NCBI GenBank assembly: GCA_003388505.1
Contig: QQVO01000029.1
Span: forward strand, 1 to 64,000
Source of the DNA: Planctomycetota bacterium
Lineage (GTDB): Bacteria > Planctomycetota > Planctomycetia > Planctomycetales > Planctomycetaceae
Reading direction: 5' to 3'
DNA: 64,000 bases
Shown here: positions 52,993 to 62,319 of the stretch, one piece after another
Layout of the letters: each line of letters starts with the position of its first letter
Position numbering within the stretch: position 1 is the stretch's first letter
The notes under the pieces: generated by a model
The model's database searches: none
What the model saw: only the letters and a program-made list of their open reading frames with translations
Told to the model about the DNA's origin: nothing
Made by a program: the position numbers and the translations under genes

Positions 52993-54681
52993 TTGAGCGC
53001 GCCCGTGCATTTTCGCAACGTGCAGATTCGGCAGTCGAAGACGTCGCATGCGACGGCGCGCAGAGGGACCGCGCTCATCACAGTCCTCGTCGTGATTCTG
53101 CTCCTCTCGCTGGCCGCCTACACGTTCACCGAGAAGATGATCCTGGAGAGCGAGGCATCGGAGTTTGCAGCGCGGCAGGCGCAGGCGCGGGCCAGTGCAG
53201 ACTCCGGCGTCGATTACGTCGCCGCCCTGCTGGCCGACATCGACGCCGCGTCCGATCCGATCAACATCTATCACGACCCGTCGCTGTTCGCCGCAATGCC
53301 GGTGCACGACCCGCAGGCCGACCGGGGGATCGGCATGTTCACCCTCGTGGCGCCGGTGGTCACCGCCGGGTCAACGCAGACCGTGCGGGCCGGACTGATC
53401 GACGAATCGGGCAAGCTCAACGTCAACGCCGTGCTCTCGTTCGATCTCGAAGACGACGAGGCCCGCGAGCTGTTCCTGGGCATTCCCGGCATGACCGAAC
53501 AAATCGCCGACGGCATCCTGGACTGGGTCGACGAAGACACCGAGCGCCGCCAGTACGGCGCCGAAGACGATTTCTATTCGACTCTCAGTCCCCCCTACAC
53601 CGCCCGCAACAGTCCGCTCGAGTCGCTGGACGAGTTGCTGCTCGTCAACGGTATGACGCCCGCACTTCTGTACGGCGAAGATGCCAACCGCAACGGCATC
53701 CTCGACCCCAACGAGAACGACGGACCCCTCTCGCTGCCCATGGACAACCAGGATGGGCAGCTCGATCTCGGCTGCGCCGGCTACCTCACGGTCTACAGCC
53801 GAGAGTCGAACCTGCAATCCAACGGCGCGGAGCGGATCAACGTCAACGACAGTTCGCTCGTCGATCTCTACGACGCGCTGGAAGAGCAACTGGGAGAGGA
53901 CGAGGCGCAGTTTATCGTCGCCTACCGGATGTACGGCGCGACCAACGTCGAACCGCTCGACGGGACCGGGCTCTCCTCCACCCCCGACTCGACCGGCGAC
54001 CAGCAGACCGACGACGCCCTCATGGACCTCGCCGGCCGACTGGCGAAAGCGCTGGGCGGAGGCAACACCGATCCGATCATGCGCGGCGGAATGGACCTCT
54101 CGCGGGGCCCCCGGCAGGAAATTGACTCACTCTACGAACTGATCGGGGCCGAAGTCGTCGCCGAGATCGACGGCAGCGACGAAACCCTCGCCAGCCCCTG
54201 GCAGAACGATTCCGGCGCCTTGGCCGGATCGCTGCCGTTGCTCTTCGACGTCGCGTCCACCATCGGGACGTCAACCATCGACGGTCGCATCAACGTCAAC
54301 CAGGCCCGCAAGGAGACTCTCCTCGGCATCCCGAACATGCCGAGCGATCTGGCCGACGCCATTGCGAATTCCCCCCTGATCGGTCCCGACGGCCAGGCCC
54401 TCTCTGGACAGTTCGAGGAACGGCAAACCACCGCCTGGCTGCTGACCCGCGGCCTGGCGGATGTCACCACCATGCGCCAAATCGACAGGTTTATCACGGC
54501 CCGTGGCGAAGTCTTCACCGTTCAGGTGCTCGGCCATTTCGACGTCAAGGGTCCGGTGGCGCGGATTGAAGCAGTCGTCGATGCGGTGGAAGACCCGCCG
54601 CAGATCATCGCCCGCAGAAACCTCTCGGAACTCGGCCCGGGCTACGACCTCACGCCGCTCGTCCCGGCGGGCGGACCATGA
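52993..54681 (+). CDS. gspK: Minor pseudopilin GspK
   Basis: GspK caps the pseudopilus tip with GspI and GspJ. The 562-aa product has a leader ending RRG, then TALITVLVVILLLSLAAYTF, which lacks Glu5 as is normal for GspK, and the QAQARASADSGVDYVAALL segment. The large globular part includes GLIDESGKLNVNAVL and GILDWVDEDTE typical of GspK and a Ca-binding-like loop, DANRNGILDPNEN. It is longer than most GspK proteins (about 300-350 aa). A TTG directly after the gspJ stop is the start; a GTG lies at 53005. Confidence 0.88.
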   Translation: MSAPVHFRNVQIRQSKTSHATARRGTALITVLVVILLLSLAAYTFTEKMILESEASEFAARQAQARASADSGVDYVAALLADIDAASDPINIYHDPSLFAAMPVHDPQADRGIGMFTLVAPVVTAGSTQTVRAGLIDESGKLNVNAVLSFDLEDDEARELFLGIPGMTEQIADGILDWVDEDTERRQYGAEDDFYSTLSPPYTARNSPLESLDELLLVNGMTPALLYGEDANRNGILDPNENDGPLSLPMDNQDGQLDLGCAGYLTVYSRESNLQSNGAERINVNDSSLVDLYDALEEQLGEDEAQFIVAYRMYGATNVEPLDGTGLSSTPDSTGDQQTDDALMDLAGRLAKALGGGNTDPIMRGGMDLSRGPRQEIDSLYELIGAEVVAEIDGSDETLASPWQNDSGALAGSLPLLFDVASTIGTSTIDGRINVNQARKETLLGIPNMPSDLADAIANSPLIGPDGQALSGQFEERQTTAWLLTRGLADVTTMRQIDRFITARGEVFTVQVLGHFDVKGPVARIEAVVDAVEDPPQIIARRNLSELGPGYDLTPLVPAGGP

Positions 54682-54951
54682 GAAAACGGCCCCGCACCGT
54701 CGCTGGGGAGAGTACAATTGGACGGCGTTTCGCACAGCAACCGCACGCCCCTCGTCCCCAAACTTCTGTTTGGGGACGCGTTATGGAGGCGCCCCAACAG
54801 AAGCGTGAGCACAACGTGAGGTGTCGTGTGGGTGCCACCGGCAAAGCCTGTCGCACGCCGTCGCCGAAAAACTGGAGCCGGCCTCATTGAGGCCGGGCAC
54901 CGGGCACACTGAGCCCGGTCACAAAGTTCACGATCAACGTCAACAGTTTCC
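54682..54951. other. Spacer with several strong hairpins between gspK and the gspL-like gene
   Basis: CGTCCCCAAAC-TTCT-GTTTGGGGACG (54753-54778, 11-bp stem), CCGGCCTC-ATT-GAGGCCGG (54878-54896) and CCGGGC/GCCCGG (54900-54918) lie in 270 bp with no gene. They could terminate, stabilise or separate the transcript of the two halves of the cluster. Confidence 0.5.
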
Positions 54952-56436
54952 ATGCCCGAAATCGTCGCGATCGACTGGGAAGCGAAATCGGCGCGCTTCG
55001 TCTGCGCAAAGATTGTGCGCGACAAGCTCGAATCGTGGCGGACCTTCCAGGCCGATCTCCCGGAAGAGATCGCATCCGCCGCTGACGCCGCCGCGACCGG
55101 AAAATGGCTGCGGGACACTTTCCGGCAACACGGCGCCGATCCGCAACAGGCGATCGTCGTCCTGCCGCGCGAATCGGTCGTCATGCGGCGGCTCGACCTG
55201 CCCGACGTGCCCGATCACGAATTGCCTGCGATGGCCCGCCTCCAGGCGGCGACCCGCGCGTCGACACCCGTCGATCAACTCGCCCTCGACTACCTCCCGC
55301 TTCCCAGACACGAGCATCGCCCCGGGCAATCAGTGCTCGTCTTCTCCTGCGAGGCAAGCCGTCTCAAACGACTGCGCGAATCCTTCAAAGCCGCCGAAGT
55401 CGACCTGCTCGGATGCACCACCAGTGCCACCACCGTCGGCGAAGTCGTCGCCCGCGCCGACGCGTCGGTGCGGGCCAACCTCCACATCCCCACGCTTGTG
55501 GTCTACCAGCGCGGATCGCGCGTGGAACTGTCGATCTATTTCGACCAGGGACACCTGATCTTCTCGCACGGCCTCCGGTTGCCCTCCGGCGACGCGGCCA
55601 ATCACGTGCAACCGCTGAAATCCGAACTCTCGCGGTCGATCGTCGCCCTGGGTCAGGTCCACGAACACGTTGTCATCGAACGGGCGATCGTCGTTCAGGA
55701 GGACGAACGCGATTCCCAGATCGTCCAGATGCTCGAAGAGTCCTTCCCCGGACGTGTCGAATGCATCGATCCCGATCAGGCCGCCCGCGCAGCCGGCAGG
55801 ACCGCGGAGACATCCGGCGCACTCTCCGCCGCAGCGCTCGGGGCAATCCTGGCCGAAACCTCTCCCACGCTCCCCAGGATCGATTTTCTCCGGGCCCGCA
55901 AACCACAGCCCCCGCGCGATGAACGCAAACTTCGCCTCGGAGCCGCCGCCGCAGCGGCGCTCCTCGTCTTTGCTGTCGGCGGCTGGTTCTATTACTCCGC
56001 CCTTGTCGAGCGCGATCAGCAGATCACCGAACTCCAGCAGAGAGAGTCCGATCTGAACAAACTGCTGGAGCGAAACGACGCGGCGCTGCGCACCGCCGAA
56101 GCGATCGGCAACTGGGAAAACGGCGACGTCCCCCCCGTCGAGACCCTCGCCGGACTCCAGGCCCTGCTCACAGGCACCGACCGGCTCTACTTTCAATCCC
56201 TGAAGTTCTCTCCCGGCACCCGCGACGCCGCAGCACAGATTCGCGGCAGCGGCTTCGCCCGAACACGCAGGGACTTTGAAGAACTGGAACAGAGGCTCGC
56301 CGACCAGGGCTACCGCGTCCGTTCACACACGCCGGCCACCAGCAACCGGGATCCCGACTATCCCGTGCTGTTCGAACTCGACATCGACGTTCTCCGCCCC
56401 AAGTCCGGCGACGCCCCCGAAGCGAACGCCACCTGA
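54952..56436 (+). CDS. gspL: GspL-like PilM + PilN fusion protein
   Basis: The 494-aa protein has an actin/HSP70-like cytoplasmic part (about 1-325, beginning IVAIDWEAKSARFVCAKI, with LVVYQRGSRVELSIYFDQG), as in PilM and the cytoplasmic domain of GspL. A membrane helix follows (about 327-352, GAAAAAALLVFAVGGWFYYS), then a coiled coil (LQQRESDLNKLLERNDAALR) and a small domain like PilN. In type IV pili these two parts are separate proteins. It should connect GspE in the cytoplasm to the periplasmic proteins. The gene follows gspK after 270 bp of hairpins. Confidence 0.8.
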   Translation: MPEIVAIDWEAKSARFVCAKIVRDKLESWRTFQADLPEEIASAADAAATGKWLRDTFRQHGADPQQAIVVLPRESVVMRRLDLPDVPDHELPAMARLQAATRASTPVDQLALDYLPLPRHEHRPGQSVLVFSCEASRLKRLRESFKAAEVDLLGCTTSATTVGEVVARADASVRANLHIPTLVVYQRGSRVELSIYFDQGHLIFSHGLRLPSGDAANHVQPLKSELSRSIVALGQVHEHVVIERAIVVQEDERDSQIVQMLEESFPGRVECIDPDQAARAAGRTAETSGALSAAALGAILAETSPTLPRIDFLRARKPQPPRDERKLRLGAAAAAALLVFAVGGWFYYSALVERDQQITELQQRESDLNKLLERNDAALRTAEAIGNWENGDVPPVETLAGLQALLTGTDRLYFQSLKFSPGTRDAAAQIRGSGFARTRRDFEELEQRLADQGYRVRSHTPATSNRDPDYPVLFELDIDVLRPKSGDAPEANAT

Positions 56437-56463
56437 TCGCCGAACGGCCGAATCAACCTCATC

Positions 56464-58185
56464 ATGTCGAAACGAGAAAAAATCCTGGCAGCCGGCCTCG
56501 CGGCCGTGATCGCGATCTTCGTGATCGGCCCGGCCGTCATGAGCGCCGTCCTCTCGCCGCTGCGCGAGCGGGACAACCGAATCAATACGCTCAAAACCAG
56601 CGTCGCGAAACTCGACGACGCGGAGTTCGCCCTGCTCGCCGCTAAGCGGGACGTCAATCGCTGGCGCGAAATGAGCCTGCCCCCCGACCCGCTCGACGCG
56701 CAGCGCGTCTACTACCAGTGGCTCAACGACGTCACCCTCCTCGCCGGTTGGCAGGAAGTCGAGATGACCCTCGGCACTGCCTCTCCGAGGCAAGGCGGAT
56801 ACACGACCATCCCCGTCACCATTGAAGCCGAGGCGACCCTCGACCAGATCGACCGCTTCATCAGGTTTCTCGACTCCACGCGACTGCTGCAGCGCGTCAC
56901 CCGCCTCGACATCGAAAGCCCCTACCCGGACGGCAATCCGCCGATGCACGTCGTCATCGGTCTGGAAGGAGTCGGACTCCAGGAGGCAACCCCCCGTTCG
57001 CGCCTCTTCCCCATCAGCCGACTGCAAAGCAATCTCGCTGACGACGACCAGCAGCTTAGGCTTGATGGCAGCGACGGGTTCCCCGAAGAGACTCCGTTTC
57101 GCATTCGCATCGATCAGGAACTGCTCCGCGTCGACGACGTCGACGGCGACACCTGGCGCGTCACGCGAGGCGTCGATCACACCGAGGCCGCCCCGCACGA
57201 GGCCGACTCGGTCGTGGAACTCACGCCGCAGATCGAGGACGACGCAACGTCAACCGCCGAGACCGAACTGCTCGTCGAGCGCATCTTCGTCAAAGCCGAC
57301 AACCGCACACCCGCCGGCGTCGAGATCGCCGCGCTCGACGCCCCGTCCGCCATGCGGGGCCAGCCCTGGTCGGCCGAACTCTCCCTCGCCAACTGGGACT
57401 CCCGTCGCCCCGTCAAATACGCGATCGACGGGGACGTGCCCCCCGGCCTCACCCTCGATGCCGACACCGGTCGCCTCGAATGGACTCCGCCCGCCGATGC
57501 GGAACTCGGCTACTACGAGCCCGAAGTCACGGCCCTCTCCGCCGACGGCCGGGAAACGATCGCCACCGGTTCGGTCGAAATCGAACTCCGCAGGCCGAAC
57601 AGCCCTCCGACTCTGGTTCTCCCGGAAACCGTCGACGTCTGGCTCGGGCAGGAACTGGTCCTCACCCCCGAAGTCAAAGACCCGGACCTCGCCGAAGAAG
57701 AGTTCCTCTTCGAGATCGAGGGGGATCTGCCCGAAGACGCATCCTTCGACGAACAGACCGGAACACTGACCTGGACTCCCCCCGTCTCGACCGATATCGG
57801 AGACATCGTCGTCACCATCTCCGTCAGCGACGACGGCCGGCCGCGCGAGACCGATTCGCAGGACGTCGTCCTCAAACTTCAGGACGACCCCGCTCTCTAC
57901 ACCTACCTGTTGGGCGGAATCATCCAGGGCGCCGACCGGCGGGTCTGGTTCCGCAACCGGGCCGCCGAGGAAAGCGAGGCCCGTATCGTCCTGTCTGAAG
58001 GGGACGAGTGGACCCTGGCCAACCTCGAAATGACGATCGAAACCGTCCGCATCGACTCCATCGACGTCGCCATCGACGGTCGCCTGTACCGCCTGGAGAA
58101 CGGAGAGAACCTCCGGCAACTTCAGCCGGTCGCTGAAAACCCGGCCGACTCAAGCTCCTCGACCACCGCACGTTCCGGCGAGTAA
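56464..58185 (+). CDS. PilO/GspM-like + Ig-like + PilP/GspC-like fusion protein
   Basis: The 573-aa protein has an inner-membrane helix (about 8-30), a coil, and a ferredoxin-like PilO/GspM domain (about 65-175; YTTIPVTIEAEATLDQIDRF). Next comes a beta-rich module with FRIRIDQELLRVDDVDGDTW and TRGVDHTEAAPHEADSVVEL, resembling repeats in phage and surface proteins. Then there are two Ig-like modules with PPGLTLDADTGRLEWTPPAD and PEDASFDEQTGTLTWTPPV (about 285-470). The C-terminus (about 478-545; YTYLLGGIIQGADRRVWF, DSIDVAIDGRLYRLENGENL) looks like the HR domain of PilP/GspC, which contacts the secretin. This is the bridge from inner membrane to secretin in one chain. Confidence 0.65.
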   Translation: MSKREKILAAGLAAVIAIFVIGPAVMSAVLSPLRERDNRINTLKTSVAKLDDAEFALLAAKRDVNRWREMSLPPDPLDAQRVYYQWLNDVTLLAGWQEVEMTLGTASPRQGGYTTIPVTIEAEATLDQIDRFIRFLDSTRLLQRVTRLDIESPYPDGNPPMHVVIGLEGVGLQEATPRSRLFPISRLQSNLADDDQQLRLDGSDGFPEETPFRIRIDQELLRVDDVDGDTWRVTRGVDHTEAAPHEADSVVELTPQIEDDATSTAETELLVERIFVKADNRTPAGVEIAALDAPSAMRGQPWSAELSLANWDSRRPVKYAIDGDVPPGLTLDADTGRLEWTPPADAELGYYEPEVTALSADGRETIATGSVEIELRRPNSPPTLVLPETVDVWLGQELVLTPEVKDPDLAEEEFLFEIEGDLPEDASFDEQTGTLTWTPPVSTDIGDIVVTISVSDDGRPRETDSQDVVLKLQDDPALYTYLLGGIIQGADRRVWFRNRAAEESEARIVLSEGDEWTLANLEMTIETVRIDSIDVAIDGRLYRLENGENLRQLQPVAENPADSSSSTTARSGE

Positions 58186-58269
58186 CGTGGACCCCGCCGC
58201 TCCGCGTAAATGCCATCGCCGATCGAATTCGACTGCGGAGTCTGGGCAAACTTTGCCGATGTTAACGGT

Positions 58270-58307
58270 TGTACGGCCTGATTGGCGCGACGGTGGCGGA
58301 CCGTACA
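58270..58307. promoter_or_regulatory. Inverted repeat upstream of the secretin gene
   Basis: TGTACGG (58270-58276) and CCGTACA (58301-58307) are perfect inverted repeats 24 bp apart, within 160 bp upstream of the secretin ATG. They may be an operator. Confidence 0.25.
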
Positions 58308-58345
58308 CTCCGCCTGGAGGAACCGAGCGCAGCACGGACGCAACC

Positions 58346-61300
58346 ATGCTCGACCCAACCAGATTCACAACAGCGGTCGCCCGCGGTCTGTCAATCGCAG
58401 CGGCCGTCTTCCTGCTTGCGCAGCCGCACAGCCTGTCCGCCGAACAACCGCGCTACGCCGCCGGCACGGCGGAAATCACCGCCACAGACGCCGCAGACGA
58501 ACCGCTGCTCAGGCTCAACTACCTCCCTACAAGCTGGGAGCGCGTCCTGCACGACCTGGCGGACAAGACCGGATCGACTCTCGTCCTGCACGACGTTCCC
58601 CGCGGCCGCTTCCAGCGCACCGATCGCCGCAAATACAACCGCAGCGAGGCGATCCGCATCCTCAATCAGGAACTCGAACCCCTCGGATTTCGCATCCTCG
58701 CGAAGGACCAGTTTCTGACGGTCATCGAAATCGATCGCCGCAACGAGGAGTACCCCCGCCGCGTCTACCAGCCGACGCCGCAGGAACCCATCCCCCGCGC
58801 CTACGAACCTGCAACCGCCTCCGCCGACCGCCGACCGCCGGCCACACAGCCGAGCGACAACCGTCGTCCCTCGCAGCGCCGCTCCGATCGCATCGTCGAC
58901 AGTTCCGTCCGCCCGGCGGCCTATGAGGAAGCCCAGCATCAGGAAACCGTCGAAGCCCGCTCTGAAACAGCGGAGCGCTCAACGGTAACACTCGATACCG
59001 ATCAACCGGCTGCCGACGTCGCACGGAAAATCTACGGCGCCTTCGGAAAACGCACCGAATTCGTGGAAGCCGGTCCGCAAGGTCTGCCGGCGTTCCATGT
59101 CTACCGGGGATCGTCCGATCCGGGCGAAGCCGAGTCGGCAACGCAGACGAAGGACGTCTGGTTCACCGTCGAACTCGATCAGTCACGGAATCAACTCCAC
59201 CTGCACGGCGCGGATTCGGTCACCGACAGCCTGGTCAAGCTGGTCCACCTGCTCGATGTCGCCCCGGCCCCCGGCGCCGCAACCACGCGCGTCATTCCCG
59301 ACGCCGGAAACGCCGGCAAGATCGCCCGCCAACTCGAACCGCAACTCGCCCAGCTTCAGGACGCCCGCAAAGAAGCCGCGCAGAATGAGCCGGCCGCCCC
59401 GGACGACGAAACCGCTCCGGACGCGCCCGCGCAGAGCGACCCCCTCGATCCGTCACAATTGGGCGACATGCCCCTCCCGCAGTTGATTGGAAACCTGCGG
59501 GGAGACGTGACCGTCGAGGCGCTTCAGGATCTCGATCTCCTGATTCTGCGCGGCAACGAAGCAGACGTCGAAGCCGTCATGGAAGTCATCCGCGCCATTG
59601 AAGAACTGGCCATCGGTTCGACTCCGGAGATCCATCTGCTCAACCTGAGATACGTCGACTCGGAATCACTCGCCGCGCTTCTCAACGATGTCTACGAACG
59701 ACTCAGCCAACTCAACACCGATTCCGCCGCCGCCGTGCGGCAGACGAAGCCGGTGAACGTCGTCCCCGTGGGACGGCCGAACGCGATTCTGATCATCGCC
59801 CCCGGCAGCGTGATGCCCTCCGTGTTGGACCTCGCCGAGCAACTCGACCAGCCCGTCACGCCCGGCAGCGAAGTCGAGGTGTTCCCGCTCAAGAGTGCGG
59901 TCTCCTCGCAGGTCGCCGCCCTCATCGAAGAGTTCTATGAGGATCGTCCCGGACTGGCCACGCAGGTGCGCGTCGTCGACGACGTCCGGACGAACTCGGT
60001 CGTGGTCAACGCCAGCCCCGCGGAACTCGAAGAGGTCGCACGGCTGGTTCGCCAGATCGATCGCGACCGCGCGCGGTCCGTCAATCAGGTCAAGCTCGTC
60101 CCGCTGGAATACGCCCTCGCCGACGAACTCGCCGAGTTCCTCACGCTGGCGATCCAGAGCATCCTCAACCCGCAGCAGGCCCAGGGGCAGTTGGGACAGT
60201 TCGGCGGTGCAGGGGCCCAGGGATCGGAAGATCTCCAGGAACCGAAATCGGTCGTCCTCGAATTCCTCACCACGGATGGTTCGGTCCAGCGCCTGCTCCG
60301 TTCCGGACTGCTCGCAGACGTCCGCATCACGGCCGACCTGCGGACCAACCGGGTCATGATTACCGCGCCGGAAGCCAGCATGCCGCTGTTCGTTGAACTC
60401 GTCAAGGTGCTCGACCAGCCCACCAACGCCGTGGCCGACATCAAGGTGCACACGCTCGAAAACGCCGACGCGACCGCGGTCGCCGAACTGCTGCTCACCC
60501 TCTTTCCCGAACCCGACGAAGACGAGCCGGGCATCCAGGTCGCCGGTTCGGGCGACGCGGGCGCCAGCCTCATTCCGCTCCGCGTCTCGGTCGACACCCG
60601 AACCAACAGCCTCGTGATTGTCGCCAGCCGCGACGTCATGGCCGTCGTGGAAGCGATCCTCTACCGGCTCGACGCCGGAGACCTGAGAAACCGGCGGATC
60701 GAGGTGCTCCGGCTCCGCAACAACCCGGCGCAAAGCATCGCAGACGCCATCAACGTCTTCCTGCAGTCGCAGCGCGACCTGCTGCTGCTCGATCCCGACC
60801 TCATCAGCTCGACCGAGCTGCTGCAACAGGAAGTCATCGTCACCCCCGAGCCTCTCAGCAACAACCTCATCATCAGCGCCACGCCCCGCTACTTCGACCA
60901 GATTCGCGATCTCGCCCTCGAACTCGACCGCGAACCGGAGCAGGTCGTCATTCAGGCGCTGCTGGTCGAGGTCACGCTCGACGACACCGACGAACTCGGC
61001 ATGGAACTCGGGTTCCAGGATCCCGTGCTCTTCGACCGCAGCCTGCTCACAGACGTCGTGACCATCACCGAAACAATCGCCGGCGTCGATACCACCCGCG
61101 TCGTGTCGGTCACAGGCGCGCCCGGATTCGGCTTCAACAACCAACCGTTCGGCAACAACGTGATCGGGAACCCCGGCCGCGTCGGAACGCAGGGGCTCAG
61201 CAACTTTGCCCTCGGCCGCACCAACGACGACCTCGGCTTCGGCGGACTCGTCCTCTCCGCCAGTTCCGATTCCGTCAGCGTGCTCGTCCGCGCTCTCGCC

Positions 61301-62128
61301 TCCCGCCGAGACGTGCGCGTCCTCTCGCGTCCGCAGGTCACCGCCCTGGACAATCAGATCGCTCAGGTTCAGGTCGGACAGCAGGTGCCGATCGTCGACG
61401 GCGTCAACATCACCGCCCAGGGCATCGCCAATCCGAACATCATTCAGGATGAGGCCGGCATCATCCTCACCGTCACTCCCCGAATCAGCCCCGACGGGCA
61501 GATCGTCATGGAGGTCGTCGCGGAGAAGAGCGCCTTCCTCGGCGACGGCGTGCCGATCTTCACCGACACCGACGGCGCCGTCATCACCTCGCCCATCAAG
61601 GACATCACCACCGCCCTCACCTCGGTCAAGGTGCCCGACGGACAGACGATCGTGATCGGCGGCATGATCACCAAAACCGAAGACAACGATCACCGCAAAG
61701 TGCCCTACCTGGGCGACATCCCCCTCATCGGCAGCCTGTTCCGCTACGACTCTTCGCAGCACCGCCGCACGGAATTGCTCATCTTCCTCACCCCGCGAAT
61801 CGTCCGCACCGATGCCGATATGGAACTGATCAAGCACGTCGAGTTCGAGCGGATGCACGCCTTCGAGGACGAGGTCGAAAAAATCCACGGACCGATCTTC
61901 GGGATTCCGTCCGCCCAGGGTGGGTTGCCCGCCGCCTATCCCGGCGCCATCAATCCGCCCGCGCCCGGTTCGATGAGACTGCCGACCGGTCCCGCCATTC
62001 CCGAAGTCCCCGTGCCTCCGGCGCCGGAAGTCGACGAGACACAGCCGCGCGTCCCGCCCACCGTACCCGATTCGGATCGCGAGTCCTCACAGGAACCCGC
62101 CGGTCCCGGAGTCCGTCGCCTGCCCTAG
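58346..62128 (+). CDS. gspD: Secretin GspD/PilQ with extra N-domains
   Basis: The 1260-aa product forms the outer-membrane pore. After a signal peptide (about 1-32, ending SLSA) comes an STN/N0-like domain (about 52-110, WERVLHDLADKTGSTLVLHD). A Pro/Arg/Ala-rich linker follows, then several N-domains (for example RTNSVVVNASPAELEEVARL, RTNRVMITAPEASMPLFVEL, RTNSLVIVASRDVMAVVEAI) and the secretin core (about 865-1155, VVIQALLVEVTLDDTDELGM ... VPYLGDIPLIGSLFRYDSS ... LLIFLTPRIV). A Pro-rich tail ends the protein. Typical GspD has about 650-750 aa, so the periplasmic part is about twice as long. ATG 58346 begins the signal peptide. Confidence 0.93.
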   Translation: MLDPTRFTTAVARGLSIAAAVFLLAQPHSLSAEQPRYAAGTAEITATDAADEPLLRLNYLPTSWERVLHDLADKTGSTLVLHDVPRGRFQRTDRRKYNRSEAIRILNQELEPLGFRILAKDQFLTVIEIDRRNEEYPRRVYQPTPQEPIPRAYEPATASADRRPPATQPSDNRRPSQRRSDRIVDSSVRPAAYEEAQHQETVEARSETAERSTVTLDTDQPAADVARKIYGAFGKRTEFVEAGPQGLPAFHVYRGSSDPGEAESATQTKDVWFTVELDQSRNQLHLHGADSVTDSLVKLVHLLDVAPAPGAATTRVIPDAGNAGKIARQLEPQLAQLQDARKEAAQNEPAAPDDETAPDAPAQSDPLDPSQLGDMPLPQLIGNLRGDVTVEALQDLDLLILRGNEADVEAVMEVIRAIEELAIGSTPEIHLLNLRYVDSESLAALLNDVYERLSQLNTDSAAAVRQTKPVNVVPVGRPNAILIIAPGSVMPSVLDLAEQLDQPVTPGSEVEVFPLKSAVSSQVAALIEEFYEDRPGLATQVRVVDDVRTNSVVVNASPAELEEVARLVRQIDRDRARSVNQVKLVPLEYALADELAEFLTLAIQSILNPQQAQGQLGQFGGAGAQGSEDLQEPKSVVLEFLTTDGSVQRLLRSGLLADVRITADLRTNRVMITAPEASMPLFVELVKVLDQPTNAVADIKVHTLENADATAVAELLLTLFPEPDEDEPGIQVAGSGDAGASLIPLRVSVDTRTNSLVIVASRDVMAVVEAILYRLDAGDLRNRRIEVLRLRNNPAQSIADAINVFLQSQRDLLLLDPDLISSTELLQQEVIVTPEPLSNNLIISATPRYFDQIRDLALELDREPEQVVIQALLVEVTLDDTDELGMELGFQDPVLFDRSLLTDVVTITETIAGVDTTRVVSVTGAPGFGFNNQPFGNNVIGNPGRVGTQGLSNFALGRTNDDLGFGGLVLSASSDSVSVLVRALASRRDVRVLSRPQVTALDNQIAQVQVGQQVPIVDGVNITAQGIANPNIIQDEAGIILTVTPRISPDGQIVMEVVAEKSAFLGDGVPIFTDTDGAVITSPIKDITTALTSVKVPDGQTIVIGGMITKTEDNDHRKVPYLGDIPLIGSLFRYDSSQHRRTELLIFLTPRIVRTDADMELIKHVEFERMHAFEDEVEKIHGPIFGIPSAQGGLPAAYPGAINPPAPGSMRLPTGPAIPEVPVPPAPEVDETQPRVPPTVPDSDRESSQEPAGPGVRRLP

Positions 62129-62319
62129 GACATCTGCGCCGCGAATTCGCCGGCAGCACCCCGTAATGCTGATTCAATCCAGGTTCTCCCTATCAACCAC
62201 TCCGCCGGCAGGCAGGACTTCATCACACAACTCCGCGCCTCCGTGGTAAATATCTCGGGTTGCGCGTGCCGCTGTGTCACCGCATTCAAGTCTCCGTCCG
62301 CAGAAGGGACGAACGACTC

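Noticed and set aside
59666-61888. 740-codon open frame on the minus strand across the secretin
   Set aside because: It is a shadow of the secretin gene, acidic and repetitive, without a plausible start or domain.
43615-62128. Reading the whole cluster as a type IV pilus system
   Set aside because: The pseudopilin set G-H-I-J-K and the absence of a PilT-like retraction ATPase or PilA favour type II secretion, although the PilM-Q-like order is noted as a finding.
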